Origin: Chitinophaga sp. S165
Lineage (GTDB): Bacteria; Bacteroidota; Bacteroidia; Chitinophagales; Chitinophagaceae
Assembly: GCF_003182155.1 (NCBI RefSeq)
Contig: NZ_QGTG01000014.1
Location: 1 to 64,000, forward strand
Direction of reading: 5' to 3'
Length of the DNA: 64,000 nt
The position numbers and the translations under genes were made by a program. This document shows positions 51,294 through 60,342 of the stretch, in pieces (position 1 is the stretch's first letter; every line of letters begins with the position of its first letter). Below the pieces are notes generated by a model. It was not told the origin of the DNA. It did no database searches and worked only from the letters and a program-made list of their open reading frames with translations.

Positions 51294-53309
51294 ATGAAAC
51301 ACTGGCTCTTACTATCTGTTTTCCTGGTTTTTGTTGTTGCATGCCAACAACGGACGAACGAAAAATCCTTTATTGCTATTGAAGGACTCGACTCGACCAT
51401 CCGGCCGGGTGACAATTTTTATAATTTTGTAAATTTAAAATGGTATGATACCGCACAAATACCGCCCAGTCAGTCAGGCGTAGGTGCGTACAGATTCATG
51501 AACTATCAACAACGTCTCAAGTTGCAGGGCATCCTTGATAGTGTATCAAAAAGTGATAATTCTCCCGGGAGCCTTGAACAAAAGATCGGTGATTTCTTTG
51601 CAGCCGGAATGGATACCAACACCATAAATAAACGAGGATTTGAGCCACTCAAATCCGGGTTACAGCGGGTCAACGCCATTTCCAGTATTCCTGATATGCT
51701 TGCATTCGTAGCAGAGGAAACCAAATTGTCAAACGTATCTCTTATTGATCTGCAGATTTTGCCTGATCAGGAGAACAGTAGTATGAATATGGGGCATATT
51801 TATCAAACCGGTATCGGTATGCCTGACAGGGATTATTACTTCAAGACCGACACAGCCACCGTTGCTATACAACAAGCCTATAAAAAATATCTAGCAGATC
51901 TTTTTATGCTGACAGGAAGCGATGCTGCGTTAGCCAAAAAAAATGCGCTACTTGTTTACAATATCCAAACGCAATTGGCGACGTCACATAAAAGCAATGT
52001 TGAATTGAGGGACGTAAAAGGTAATTTCCATAAAGTCGCGCTGGCCGATCTCAATAAGCAACAATCCAATATAGGATGGGTGACTTTCTTTCAACATCTG
52101 GGAGCCACTATGGATTCACTGGATATAGCCCAACCAGGTTATTATGATAAATTGAACACACTCTTAAAATCAATCCCTCTAGAGGATTGGAAGATATATC
52201 TGACAGCGAATTATATAAGCAACTATGCAGATTATCTCAGTACTCCCTTTGTAAATTCGCTCTTTGAATATAATAAAGCGCTTACAGGGCAGGCCGTACA
52301 AAAAATGCGCGGCGAAATTATGTCAGGCGCAGTAGATGCCTATCTTGGCCAGGCATTGGGACAGTTATATACAAAGCTCTATTTCCCGGAGTCTGCCAAA
52401 ACACGGATGCTGGAGATGGTAAATAATCTGCAAAAGGCCTTCTCCAATAGGGTGGACCAGCTGGACTGGATGAGCGACAGCACTAAACAAAAAGCCAAGG
52501 AGAAACTATTTGCTATTACCAAAAAGATCGGATACCCCGATAAGTGGCGCGAATACAATAATGTAACCGTGGTGAGGAATAAATATTTTGAAAATGTGGT
52601 ATCAGCAGCCGCGAATAATTTCCAATATAACCTGGCCAAACTTGGAAAGCCGGTTGACAAGACCGAGTGGTTCACAACACCATCTACAGTTACTGCTTAT
52701 AACAATCCTTACGCTAACGAGATCGTATTCCCTGCCGGAATTCTGCAACCTCCTTACTTTGACAATAATGCTGATGACGCACTTAACTATGGTGGAATTG
52801 GTATGGTGATCGGGCATGAAATGACGCATACATTCGATGACCAAGGCGCGCAGTTTGATAAAAACGGCAATGTAAAAAGCTGGTGGACCCCTCAGGACTA
52901 TGAGAAATTTAAGGCTAAAACACAACAGGTTATTGACCTGTATAGTAAGTTCACGGTACTGGATAGTATTCATATAAAAGGTGCGCTCACGGTAGGAGAA
53001 AATACAGCGGATATCAGTGGGGTTGCCGTAGCATACGATGCTTTTAAAATGACCAAACAAGGCCAGGATACAACGAGGATCGGCGGCTTTACTCCCGATC
53101 AGCGATTTTTCTTTTCAATAGCCAGGATCTGGCGGGTGAAAATGAAAGACGAATACCTGCGTTATTGGATCAATAACGACCCTCATTCTCCTCCTATATG
53201 GCGTGTAAATGGTCCGCTGATGAACATGCAGGCTTTCTACTCAGCTTTTAATGTACAACCCGGAGAGAAGATGTATCTGGAAAAAGATAAGCAGATCAAG
53301 ATCTGGTAA
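51294..53309 (+). CDS. M13 family zinc metallopeptidase (neprilysin/PepO-like)
   Basis: 671 residues. A lipoprotein-type signal (VFVVACQQ, about 10-18) is followed by the M13 N-terminal domain (about 35-430) and a catalytic domain (about 465-671). The zinc motif is His508-Glu-Met-Thr-His512, with the third ligand Glu569 in GENTAD (569-573). It cleaves peptides of moderate size at hydrophobic residues, outside the cytoplasm. It stands at the end of the segment that carries the lanthipeptide genes; as no LanT is present, it could remove the leader or degrade peptides. That is speculative: M13 enzymes are widespread in this phylum. Confidence 0.93.
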   Translation: MKHWLLLSVFLVFVVACQQRTNEKSFIAIEGLDSTIRPGDNFYNFVNLKWYDTAQIPPSQSGVGAYRFMNYQQRLKLQGILDSVSKSDNSPGSLEQKIGDFFAAGMDTNTINKRGFEPLKSGLQRVNAISSIPDMLAFVAEETKLSNVSLIDLQILPDQENSSMNMGHIYQTGIGMPDRDYYFKTDTATVAIQQAYKKYLADLFMLTGSDAALAKKNALLVYNIQTQLATSHKSNVELRDVKGNFHKVALADLNKQQSNIGWVTFFQHLGATMDSLDIAQPGYYDKLNTLLKSIPLEDWKIYLTANYISNYADYLSTPFVNSLFEYNKALTGQAVQKMRGEIMSGAVDAYLGQALGQLYTKLYFPESAKTRMLEMVNNLQKAFSNRVDQLDWMSDSTKQKAKEKLFAITKKIGYPDKWREYNNVTVVRNKYFENVVSAAANNFQYNLAKLGKPVDKTEWFTTPSTVTAYNNPYANEIVFPAGILQPPYFDNNADDALNYGGIGMVIGHEMTHTFDDQGAQFDKNGNVKSWWTPQDYEKFKAKTQQVIDLYSKFTVLDSIHIKGALTVGENTADISGVAVAYDAFKMTKQGQDTTRIGGFTPDQRFFFSIARIWRVKMKDEYLRYWINNDPHSPPIWRVNGPLMNMQAFYSAFNVQPGEKMYLEKDKQIKIW

Positions 53310-53329
53310 GGGACAAGAGAATTAAATAC

Positions 53330-53415
53330 GCAGCGGAAAATTTAAAAGCCTTGTGAGATGATCAAGGCTTTTCTTATGGGATGATTGACAGACTGTCTTA
53401 GATTGAAGTATTGAA
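53330..53415 (+). repeat. Decayed tRNA-Ser terminator copy (copy D)
   Basis: CAGCGGAAAATTTAAAAGCC...AAGGCTTTTCTTATG follows the spacer and terminator of tRNA-Ser, with a weaker match than copies A-C. After it, GACTGTCTTAGATTGAAGTATTG parallels GGCAGTCTTAGATCGAATGATTTTG of copy B. It works as the terminator of the M13 gene now. Confidence 0.6.
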
Positions 53416-53468
53416 CAAATCTTCAAAAAAAACGGCTGGCTGTAGATCATTTGAAGGAGAATGGGCCT

Positions 53469-56400
53469 CTAATCACCCTTCATCAGATCATCCAGATGCT
53501 GCGTACCTGATTTTGCCTTACTATCAGCATACTCTTTAGGGCTAACTTTAAACTGCTGTAGAAAACACTTTGAGAAATAAGAAGGAGAACTGAAGCCTGT
53601 CATATAAGCCACTTCAGCGACTGTATGTTCCCCGTCCACAAGGAGTTTAGCGGCATGTTTCAGCCTTACAAGTTTAATTAGTTCGTTAGGTACATATCCC
53701 GAAAGGGATTTTAGCTTTTTGTGAAGATTAGAGCGGCTCATTGACATATTCCGGCTTAATTCCTCTACTGAAAGCTGCGGGTCAATAATACGTTCCTCAA
53801 TAATACGCACGACCGTTTCCATGAATACTTTATCCCGGCTGTTGGTGGTCAGCACACTGACATCGCTGTTCGGTTGTTCTGAGAATTTCTTACGCAAATT
53901 TTCACGGGAAGCGATCAGGTTCTTTGCCACCGCCACAATGTGTTTCCATTTAAACGGTTTCATAATATAGGCATCTGCACCTGCTTCTATGCCTTTGAGC
54001 TCTGACTCGCTATTTCCCCTCGCGGAGAGTAGCATAAACGGAATATGGCTGTACTCGATATTGGTTTTCACCTGTAGACATAATTCAAGCCCGTCCACTT
54101 CCGGCATCATGATATCAGAGATCACCAGGTCGATGGAATGCTCTTCGATGAGCTGCATGGCAGCTTTGCCGTTGGCAGCCCTCAATACATTGTAGCCGGC
54201 ACTGCGAAAGCTTCCTGCCAGGAAGGTTTGTATAGCTACGTCATCCTCCACTACGAGGATCACCGGCCTTTCATCCCCAATAGTATCATCTTCCTGTTTA
54301 AACTCCTGTTTGGGCGAGTGTTGCCCGGTAACCGGCAGTTCCAGTGTAAAAATAGCCTTCTCCCCTTCCCTGCTTTCAACAAGCAACTTCCCGCCATGCT
54401 TATGGGCGAGAGAGCTGGCCAGGGCCAGGCCTATACCTGTACCTCCCGGATTACGGTCTTCCTGGCTCTTTCTGACAGTTGTAAAGAACTGTTTAAAGAT
54501 ATTCTTCAGGTCAGCTGCCGGAATACCAATACCATCATCTTCCACACTGATGCAAAGAATTGACGCTCCATCTTCAGCAGCTACCGCTTCATAAACGGTG
54601 ATACTCACCTTCTTCTTTGCATATCTGAATGCGTTAATGAGGAGATTGCTTAGTATTTTATTCAATACTTCAGGATCTGCACGCAATAATAAACTGCTTA
54701 CCCGGAGGCTTAATGTGAACTCAAGCTCCTTCTGGTAGGGCAGCGAAGAAAACCGGGAGTAAATGGACTGTACAAGTGATACCACTTCTACCTCTTCTTT
54801 CCTGATCTCGTAAGCATCGCTCTCTATCCTCCGGAAGTCAAGTAACTGGTTCACAAGATCCATCAACCTTTCTGCATTCTCATCCATCACTACCAACTGC
54901 TGCTTTTCTTCCTGCTGCCATTTATCCATAGACAACAGCTTCTCCAATGGTGCAATGATCAGCGATAATGGCGTTCTTATTTCATGCGCCATTACGGTAA
55001 AGAATTCTATTTTCCTTGCATAGAATTCCTGCTCTTCCTTATTCTTAAGGCGCTCCAGCCGGATCTGGTTCTTTCTCCTGATATAAGCGGATGAATAACG
55101 ATAAATGCCATACGCCAGCGCCAGTGCCAGCAATACGAAAATGATGTACGCTACTGTCGTTCTGTAGAATGGTGGTTTTATGATCACCTGCATCCTGGAT
55201 TCCGTTACATCCCAGTTGCTTTTCTCTTCCGTAGCTTTGACGCGGAACGTGTAGGTGCCCGAAGACAAGTTAGTATAAGTTGCCTTGCGCTGATCGCCAA
55301 CATAGTTCCAGTCTGCGTCAAATCCTTCCATCTTATAAGCATAACTCAGCTTCTCTGGCGCGCTGAAATTAAGAGCTGCAAATTCGAAGCTGATCACCGA
55401 CTGGTTATGCTGTAAGATCAATTTATCGGTGTAATTGATCTGTTTTGACAATGGGCCATCCTCTTGCACCGGCACATTTCTGTTGAACAATTGGAAGTTT
55501 GTAAAAGATACACGGATCTTATCTGTAGCTGTGGATACCTTTTCGGGATAAAACGCATTGAAGCCTTTGATACCACCGGCAAAGAGCTTACCGTCAGACA
55601 TTTTATAGAAAGCCTTGTAATTAAACTGGCGGCTCTGAAGATTATCCTGCGGCGTAAAGTGCCTCGCTTTCTGCTTTGCGGGATCTATACTGTAAATACC
55701 ATTATTCGTAGTTATCCATATAAGTCCCGCATCATCCTGTCTGATACCATACACCACATTTGCATTAATGCCCGCTTTATCATTGTAAGATGCAACCTGT
55801 TTTGTGCGGAAATTATATTGATGTAATCCGCCACCATCTGAACCTATCCACAGGTTCCCCTGATGATCGTCATACAGACAGGTCAGCTTGCTCATACCGT
55901 CTGCCGGCACTTTACCCCACTGTTCAGTTTTTTTGTTATAAAATATCAGGCCGTTGTTGTAGGTAGCAAACCAGACCGTTTTATTGTCGTCTTCATAAAT
56001 ATCATAGACGATCGTATTGTCTACACCATCCTGCAATACTCTTGTAAAATTACGACGTGTGCTGTCATAGAGATCCAGCCCTTTATCTGTGCCGATCCAC
56101 ATACCTCCATCTTTATCCTGGTAGATACAGAAAATATTGTCGCTATTCAGGGAATGAATATCCGAGGTGCGATGGCGGTAATACACTATCTTGCCAGTCC
56201 CGGGATCAAGCACATTCAGACCACCCGCAAAGAGCCCGATCCAGATGTTGCCGGCCTTATCTCTCAGTAACGTGTGGATGTTATGATACGAGAGCTTTTG
56301 TTGATTAGGTAAAAACGGATATTGCTGAAACGTGCGTGTGGATGTATTGAAATATTGTAGTCCGCCATCTTCTGTTCCTATCCACAGCTTTCCCGGGCCA

Positions 56401-57476
56401 TCTTCCAGGAAACTGCTCACAGCACGGCCGGATAGGGATTGTTGTTCTCCTGTTGGATAATACAGCTCAAAAACTGGTCCCTTCTCATTAAAATAACTGG
56501 CGCCTCCGAAGAAAGTACCGATCCACATCGTGCCTGCCCTGTCGGGAAATAAAGAATAAATAGCATTGTCACTAATGCTAAACGGATCGTTGCCTTTATT
56601 CATATACGCCGTAAACCGATCCGTCGCTACATCCAGCACATTCAATCCTTTCTCTGTACCCACATATATTTTATCCGGAGAAACCTGGCATATTGCCCGT
56701 ATAATATCATCATTGATGGAATAAGGACTGTCATTGTTGCGGTAGACATAAAAGCTTCGTTGTGCCGGTTGCCATTTACAAAGACCGCCATTCATCGTAC
56801 CTACCCACATAATACCATCGCGCCCCTTGTATAGGGTATTGATAAAATCATTACTCAGCCCATTGGAACCGGCACGCATGTTGGTAAATGATCCTGTTGA
56901 AGGATTATAAATGTCTATACCATTTCCATATGTTCCGATCCAGATATTACCATCATCATCCTGTGCGACCCTTGTTACCTGGTCGCTTGATAGCCGTGAA
57001 TTGCCTGCCTTAAAATTGTGAAGCGCTTTTTTCACCGGGTCATACCGGTATAAACCGTTCAGTCGTGATGTAAACCATATCATGCCATCCTTATCGCGCA
57101 TGATGTCAAAAACAGTTTTCTCTTCCGGCGGACCGAAATGAGAAAACTGTTCTTTTTCCAGGTCAAGTATATAGATCCCGCTTTCTGTTCCTATCCACAG
57201 GTGAGTACTGTCTATGCGGGTGATGCAATGTAAAAAGTTGTTACCGAGGGAAGTGGAGTCATTCTTTTTATACTGAAAGTTTCTGAACTGATATCCATCA
57301 AATCGACTGATCCCATTTTTTGTACCAAACCACAGATAGCCCTGGTCGTCCTGTGCAATAGTGCGAACGGTGCTGGATGGCAGGCCTTCAGCTACCGAAT
57401 AGTTCCGGAAACGTATCTGCTGTCCGTTGGTTCGATAGCAAAGAAAAATCAGGCAATAAAAAAGAATTTGCTTCAT
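53469..57476 (-). CDS. Hybrid two-component system regulator (HTCS)
   Basis: 1335 residues. A signal peptide (about 1-19) precedes periplasmic two-component-regulator propeller repeats (about 20-660, with many copies of IWIGT) and a Y_Y_Y domain (about 685-765). One membrane helix follows (about 775-795). Cytoplasmic parts are HisKA with VMAHEIRTPLSLI, HATPase (DDGIGIPAADL), a receiver domain with SDIMMPEVDG, and a C-terminal AraC helix-turn-helix (about 1225-1330). HTCS proteins sense a glycan fragment and switch on the neighbouring utilisation locus. It lies next to a GH5-like enzyme, two sulfatases, a clan-A-like hydrolase and a GH43, so a sulfated glycan is the likely signal. Confidence 0.93.
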   Translation of the reverse strand: MKQILFYCLIFLCYRTNGQQIRFRNYSVAEGLPSSTVRTIAQDDQGYLWFGTKNGISRFDGYQFRNFQYKKNDSTSLGNNFLHCITRIDSTHLWIGTESGIYILDLEKEQFSHFGPPEEKTVFDIMRDKDGMIWFTSRLNGLYRYDPVKKALHNFKAGNSRLSSDQVTRVAQDDDGNIWIGTYGNGIDIYNPSTGSFTNMRAGSNGLSNDFINTLYKGRDGIMWVGTMNGGLCKWQPAQRSFYVYRNNDSPYSINDDIIRAICQVSPDKIYVGTEKGLNVLDVATDRFTAYMNKGNDPFSISDNAIYSLFPDRAGTMWIGTFFGGASYFNEKGPVFELYYPTGEQQSLSGRAVSSFLEDGPGKLWIGTEDGGLQYFNTSTRTFQQYPFLPNQQKLSYHNIHTLLRDKAGNIWIGLFAGGLNVLDPGTGKIVYYRHRTSDIHSLNSDNIFCIYQDKDGGMWIGTDKGLDLYDSTRRNFTRVLQDGVDNTIVYDIYEDDNKTVWFATYNNGLIFYNKKTEQWGKVPADGMSKLTCLYDDHQGNLWIGSDGGGLHQYNFRTKQVASYNDKAGINANVVYGIRQDDAGLIWITTNNGIYSIDPAKQKARHFTPQDNLQSRQFNYKAFYKMSDGKLFAGGIKGFNAFYPEKVSTATDKIRVSFTNFQLFNRNVPVQEDGPLSKQINYTDKLILQHNQSVISFEFAALNFSAPEKLSYAYKMEGFDADWNYVGDQRKATYTNLSSGTYTFRVKATEEKSNWDVTESRMQVIIKPPFYRTTVAYIIFVLLALALAYGIYRYSSAYIRRKNQIRLERLKNKEEQEFYARKIEFFTVMAHEIRTPLSLIIAPLEKLLSMDKWQQEEKQQLVVMDENAERLMDLVNQLLDFRRIESDAYEIRKEEVEVVSLVQSIYSRFSSLPYQKELEFTLSLRVSSLLLRADPEVLNKILSNLLINAFRYAKKKVSITVYEAVAAEDGASILCISVEDDGIGIPAADLKNIFKQFFTTVRKSQEDRNPGGTGIGLALASSLAHKHGGKLLVESREGEKAIFTLELPVTGQHSPKQEFKQEDDTIGDERPVILVVEDDVAIQTFLAGSFRSAGYNVLRAANGKAAMQLIEEHSIDLVISDIMMPEVDGLELCLQVKTNIEYSHIPFMLLSARGNSESELKGIEAGADAYIMKPFKWKHIVAVAKNLIASRENLRKKFSEQPNSDVSVLTTNSRDKVFMETVVRIIEERIIDPQLSVEELSRNMSMSRSNLHKKLKSLSGYVPNELIKLVRLKHAAKLLVDGEHTVAEVAYMTGFSSPSYFSKCFLQQFKVSPKEYADSKAKSGTQHLDDLMKGD

Positions 57477-57534
57477 CGGCTAATAATGTGTCCCTTCAAT
57501 TACGGCGGACAAACCCTAACATAACATTCACATA

Positions 57535-58593
57535 TTATTTACACAGCTTTTTTATAAAGGCTTCTTCATCTTTGCTGAAGGGAGTTCCGTCCTTTCTGTA
57601 AATGTCATGAAACCATAGCTGCGGTTCTTTACCATCTGGCATCGGCGTATCCCAGGCATAAATAGTATTAGTTTTTCCGCTTACGAATCCCCAGTTGATA
57701 GCACCTACATTTTCAGCTTTCAGCAGTGGCAGGATCAGCTGAAACAAACTACCATTCCTTCTGGCCATATACTCCGTGCAGATCAGTGGTCTGCCATACT
57801 TTCTCAATGTATCAATGGTATGCCGGTGATTATCAATGTACGCATAATTATGGTAAGTGATCACATCAGAGTTTTCCAACTGAAATTTGTTCAGCTCTTT
57901 AAATTCAGGTCCGTTATTCCACACACCTGCACTTACAGGTTGCGAAGGCCTTACCTCTCCAGCCCATTGAAACACCTTTTGCAATAGCGGCATGCTTTTT
58001 CCATGCTGTTTGTTGTTACCTGGCTCATTGTAAAGGTCCCATAACAGTATGCGATCGTCGTTTTTAAAAGTGGTCAGTACATCTTTCACATATGCCTCCA
58101 GTACTTTCATTGTATCTGGGTGAGTGTATATCATAGTACCGGGATCTCTCACCCAACCTGAATTATGTACACCGGTTTTAGGCTCGGGCTGTTTTCCAAG
58201 CCAGGCGGTATCATTCCAGCAATCATCAAAAAAGACGAACAGGGTTTTGATGTGATGCCTGGAAGATATGGCCAGATAAGTATCCAGTCTTTTTTTGAAT
58301 CCTGCCTTATCTGCAGTCCATAACAGATGATGCAGATATACACGCATTACATTAAATCCCAGATTTTCCGCCCAACCCAGTTCGCGGTTGATGGTCGCTG
58401 TATCAAATGTTTCCGGCTGGAACATTTCCAGCTGGTTAATGGCCGTGGACGGCTGGAAGTTACTTCCTTTCAGCCATCCCTGTTGAGCATACCATTCGTT
58501 TGCTTTTGCCGCAGACCATTTATTCTGTGCTGATGATATAGTGATTGTTAACAGCCCGCAAGCCATCAACGAGATTACTTTTCTTATGAACAT
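57535..58593 (-). CDS. Cellulase-like glycoside hydrolase (GH5-like)
   Basis: 352 residues with a signal peptide (about 1-22, ending ISSAQ). A clan GH-A barrel is suggested by IRDGFNVMRVYLHHLLW-like strands, with the acid/base Glu in LWDLYNEPGN (about residue 193) and the nucleophile Glu in PLICTEYMAR (about residue 275). Further motifs are HIKTLFVFFDDCWND and DVITYHNYAY (about 240). It hydrolyses beta-linked glycans such as mannan, xylan or related polymers, probably in the periplasm. It is co-oriented with the HTCS gene 58 bases downstream and the sulfatases upstream. The family assignment within clan A is by eye and could be GH5 or a neighbour. Confidence 0.8.
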   Translation of the reverse strand: MFIRKVISLMACGLLTITISSAQNKWSAAKANEWYAQQGWLKGSNFQPSTAINQLEMFQPETFDTATINRELGWAENLGFNVMRVYLHHLLWTADKAGFKKRLDTYLAISSRHHIKTLFVFFDDCWNDTAWLGKQPEPKTGVHNSGWVRDPGTMIYTHPDTMKVLEAYVKDVLTTFKNDDRILLWDLYNEPGNNKQHGKSMPLLQKVFQWAGEVRPSQPVSAGVWNNGPEFKELNKFQLENSDVITYHNYAYIDNHRHTIDTLRKYGRPLICTEYMARRNGSLFQLILPLLKAENVGAINWGFVSGKTNTIYAWDTPMPDGKEPQLWFHDIYRKDGTPFSKDEEAFIKKLCK

Positions 58594-58650
58594 ACTTTTG
58601 CTTTTAATCGTTTATCAGTCTGATTCTCTCATCATGATTAGTTTCACTAA

Positions 58651-60342
58651 TTACTTTTTGCCTGGTTTAGGAAAAACGTTGTGTGTATTAGCCCATTGCC
58701 TCCATTGAGCAGCCATCCGGGAAACCACTTCAGGATGCTGGGCAGCCAGATCATTCAGCTCCGTTTCATCCTGATTGATCTTATACAGATGCCACGTAGA
58801 ATCACCAGACAACGATACCAGCTTCCAATTTCCCTCACGTACATAGCGGGCGTTGAAATGCTCGTTATACAAGGCATCATGCTCCTGTTGCTTTTTGCCT
58901 TCTAAGGCAGGCAACAGACTTATACCTGCATAAGGAGTGATGTTATGTCCCTTATAAGTTTGAGGATAACTGGCTTTTGCTACGTCCAGGAAGGTGGGCA
59001 TAAAATCCATCACATGTCCGAGTTGCGCTGTAAATCCTCCTTTCGCCTTAATACCTTTTGGCCAATAGGCGATCATTGGTGTACGTACTCCGCCTTCATA
59101 GGATTGTGCTTTTGCGTACTGATAAGGTGTGTTCACCACGTTTGCCCAACGCTCACCGATGGAAGCAAAAGTGGTCTGAGCACCAGGAAGCACGTCTTTT
59201 TTAACAGGGTAACTTATCTCTTTTCCATCCCTGGTTTGTCCGGGACGGTCGAATCCGGGACCATAACGCATACAGTTTTCAGGGCTGGCGCCGTTATCGC
59301 TTAGAAATACAATGATCGTGTTGTCAAGTTTACCAGTTTCCCTTAATGCTTGAATAAGCCGGCCAATGCCCTGGTCCATACGATCTACCATTGCAGCATG
59401 TACAGCCATTGCCCTGGCATCCCATTCTTTATCCGGGTTTTTATCCCAGGTCAGCTGGTTATGAATGCGTGGAGACAGTGGTGTAGTAGCAGGATTAATC
59501 AATCCTAGCTGTACCATTTTTTTGTAACGGGATTCACGGATAACATCCCAGCCTACTTTATAGGTCTCCTCGTATTTCTTGATATCTTCCGGCAATGCCT
59601 GCAGCGGCCAGTGTGGCGCGGTATGAGCAACATACAGAAAGAAGGGTTTATCGTCCTTGCTGAATGTCCTGATGTAGCTGACAGCCGTATCATTTATAGC
59701 GTCCGTATGATAGTAATCTTTAGGTACATTATCGACCGGTGTAGTACCATTTACCAGGCTGAAAGGATCAAAGTAATCCACTACTCCGAAAATGTTACCG
59801 TAATACTTCTCGAATCCCCTGTTCACCGGGTATTGTTCCAGTGGTGAGAAATAAGGATGTGATGCCTGGTGATTCAGCCATTTCAACTGTGCAGCAGGCG
59901 ACGGCTGTTCAACAGTATTAGATACATGCCATTTGCCTGACATGCCCGTATGATAGCCGGCATCTTTCAGTACTTCTGCCAGTGTCACAGTATTTTCAGT
60001 AATATAACCGCGATATCCGGGCTCTGTTCTTGCTGTCGTCATTTCACCTATGCCTGCCTGTTGGTTATACAAACCAGTCAGCAATGAAGCCCTTGAAGGG
60101 CAGCAACGGGAGGTATTGTAGAAGCGGCTGAACCGCACACCGTTTGCTGCCAGATAATCGAGATTAGGAGTTTGTATCTCTCCTCCGTAACAGCCGAGAT
60201 CTGAGTAGCCCAGATCATCCGCAAGTATCACTACGATATTAGGTCTTTCATCCTTACTTACCGTTGTCTTGTTGTTCTTGCGGCTTCCTGTGCAGGAAGA
60301 CAGCACGATCAATGATGATAATAATACAGTCCGCACGTTCAT
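58651..60342 (-). CDS. Formylglycine-dependent sulfatase, lipoprotein
   Basis: 563 residues. A lipobox (LSSC, Cys17) suggests membrane anchoring. The sulfatase signature C-x-P-S-R is Cys81-Pro-Ser-Arg in SRCCPSRASLLTG; Cys81 should become formylglycine. The metal site is NIVVILADDLGYSDLG (Asp42, Asp43) and later LSDNGASPE. Sulfatase family S1. It removes sulfate esters from a glycan. Its ATG overlaps the stop of the second sulfatase (ATGA at 60339-60342), so both are made together. Within the locus it would expose sugars to the GH43 and GH5-like enzymes. A maturation enzyme is not in the window. Confidence 0.93.
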   Translation of the reverse strand: MNVRTVLLSSLIVLSSCTGSRKNNKTTVSKDERPNIVVILADDLGYSDLGCYGGEIQTPNLDYLAANGVRFSRFYNTSRCCPSRASLLTGLYNQQAGIGEMTTARTEPGYRGYITENTVTLAEVLKDAGYHTGMSGKWHVSNTVEQPSPAAQLKWLNHQASHPYFSPLEQYPVNRGFEKYYGNIFGVVDYFDPFSLVNGTTPVDNVPKDYYHTDAINDTAVSYIRTFSKDDKPFFLYVAHTAPHWPLQALPEDIKKYEETYKVGWDVIRESRYKKMVQLGLINPATTPLSPRIHNQLTWDKNPDKEWDARAMAVHAAMVDRMDQGIGRLIQALRETGKLDNTIIVFLSDNGASPENCMRYGPGFDRPGQTRDGKEISYPVKKDVLPGAQTTFASIGERWANVVNTPYQYAKAQSYEGGVRTPMIAYWPKGIKAKGGFTAQLGHVMDFMPTFLDVAKASYPQTYKGHNITPYAGISLLPALEGKKQQEHDALYNEHFNARYVREGNWKLVSLSGDSTWHLYKINQDETELNDLAAQHPEVVSRMAAQWRQWANTHNVFPKPGKK

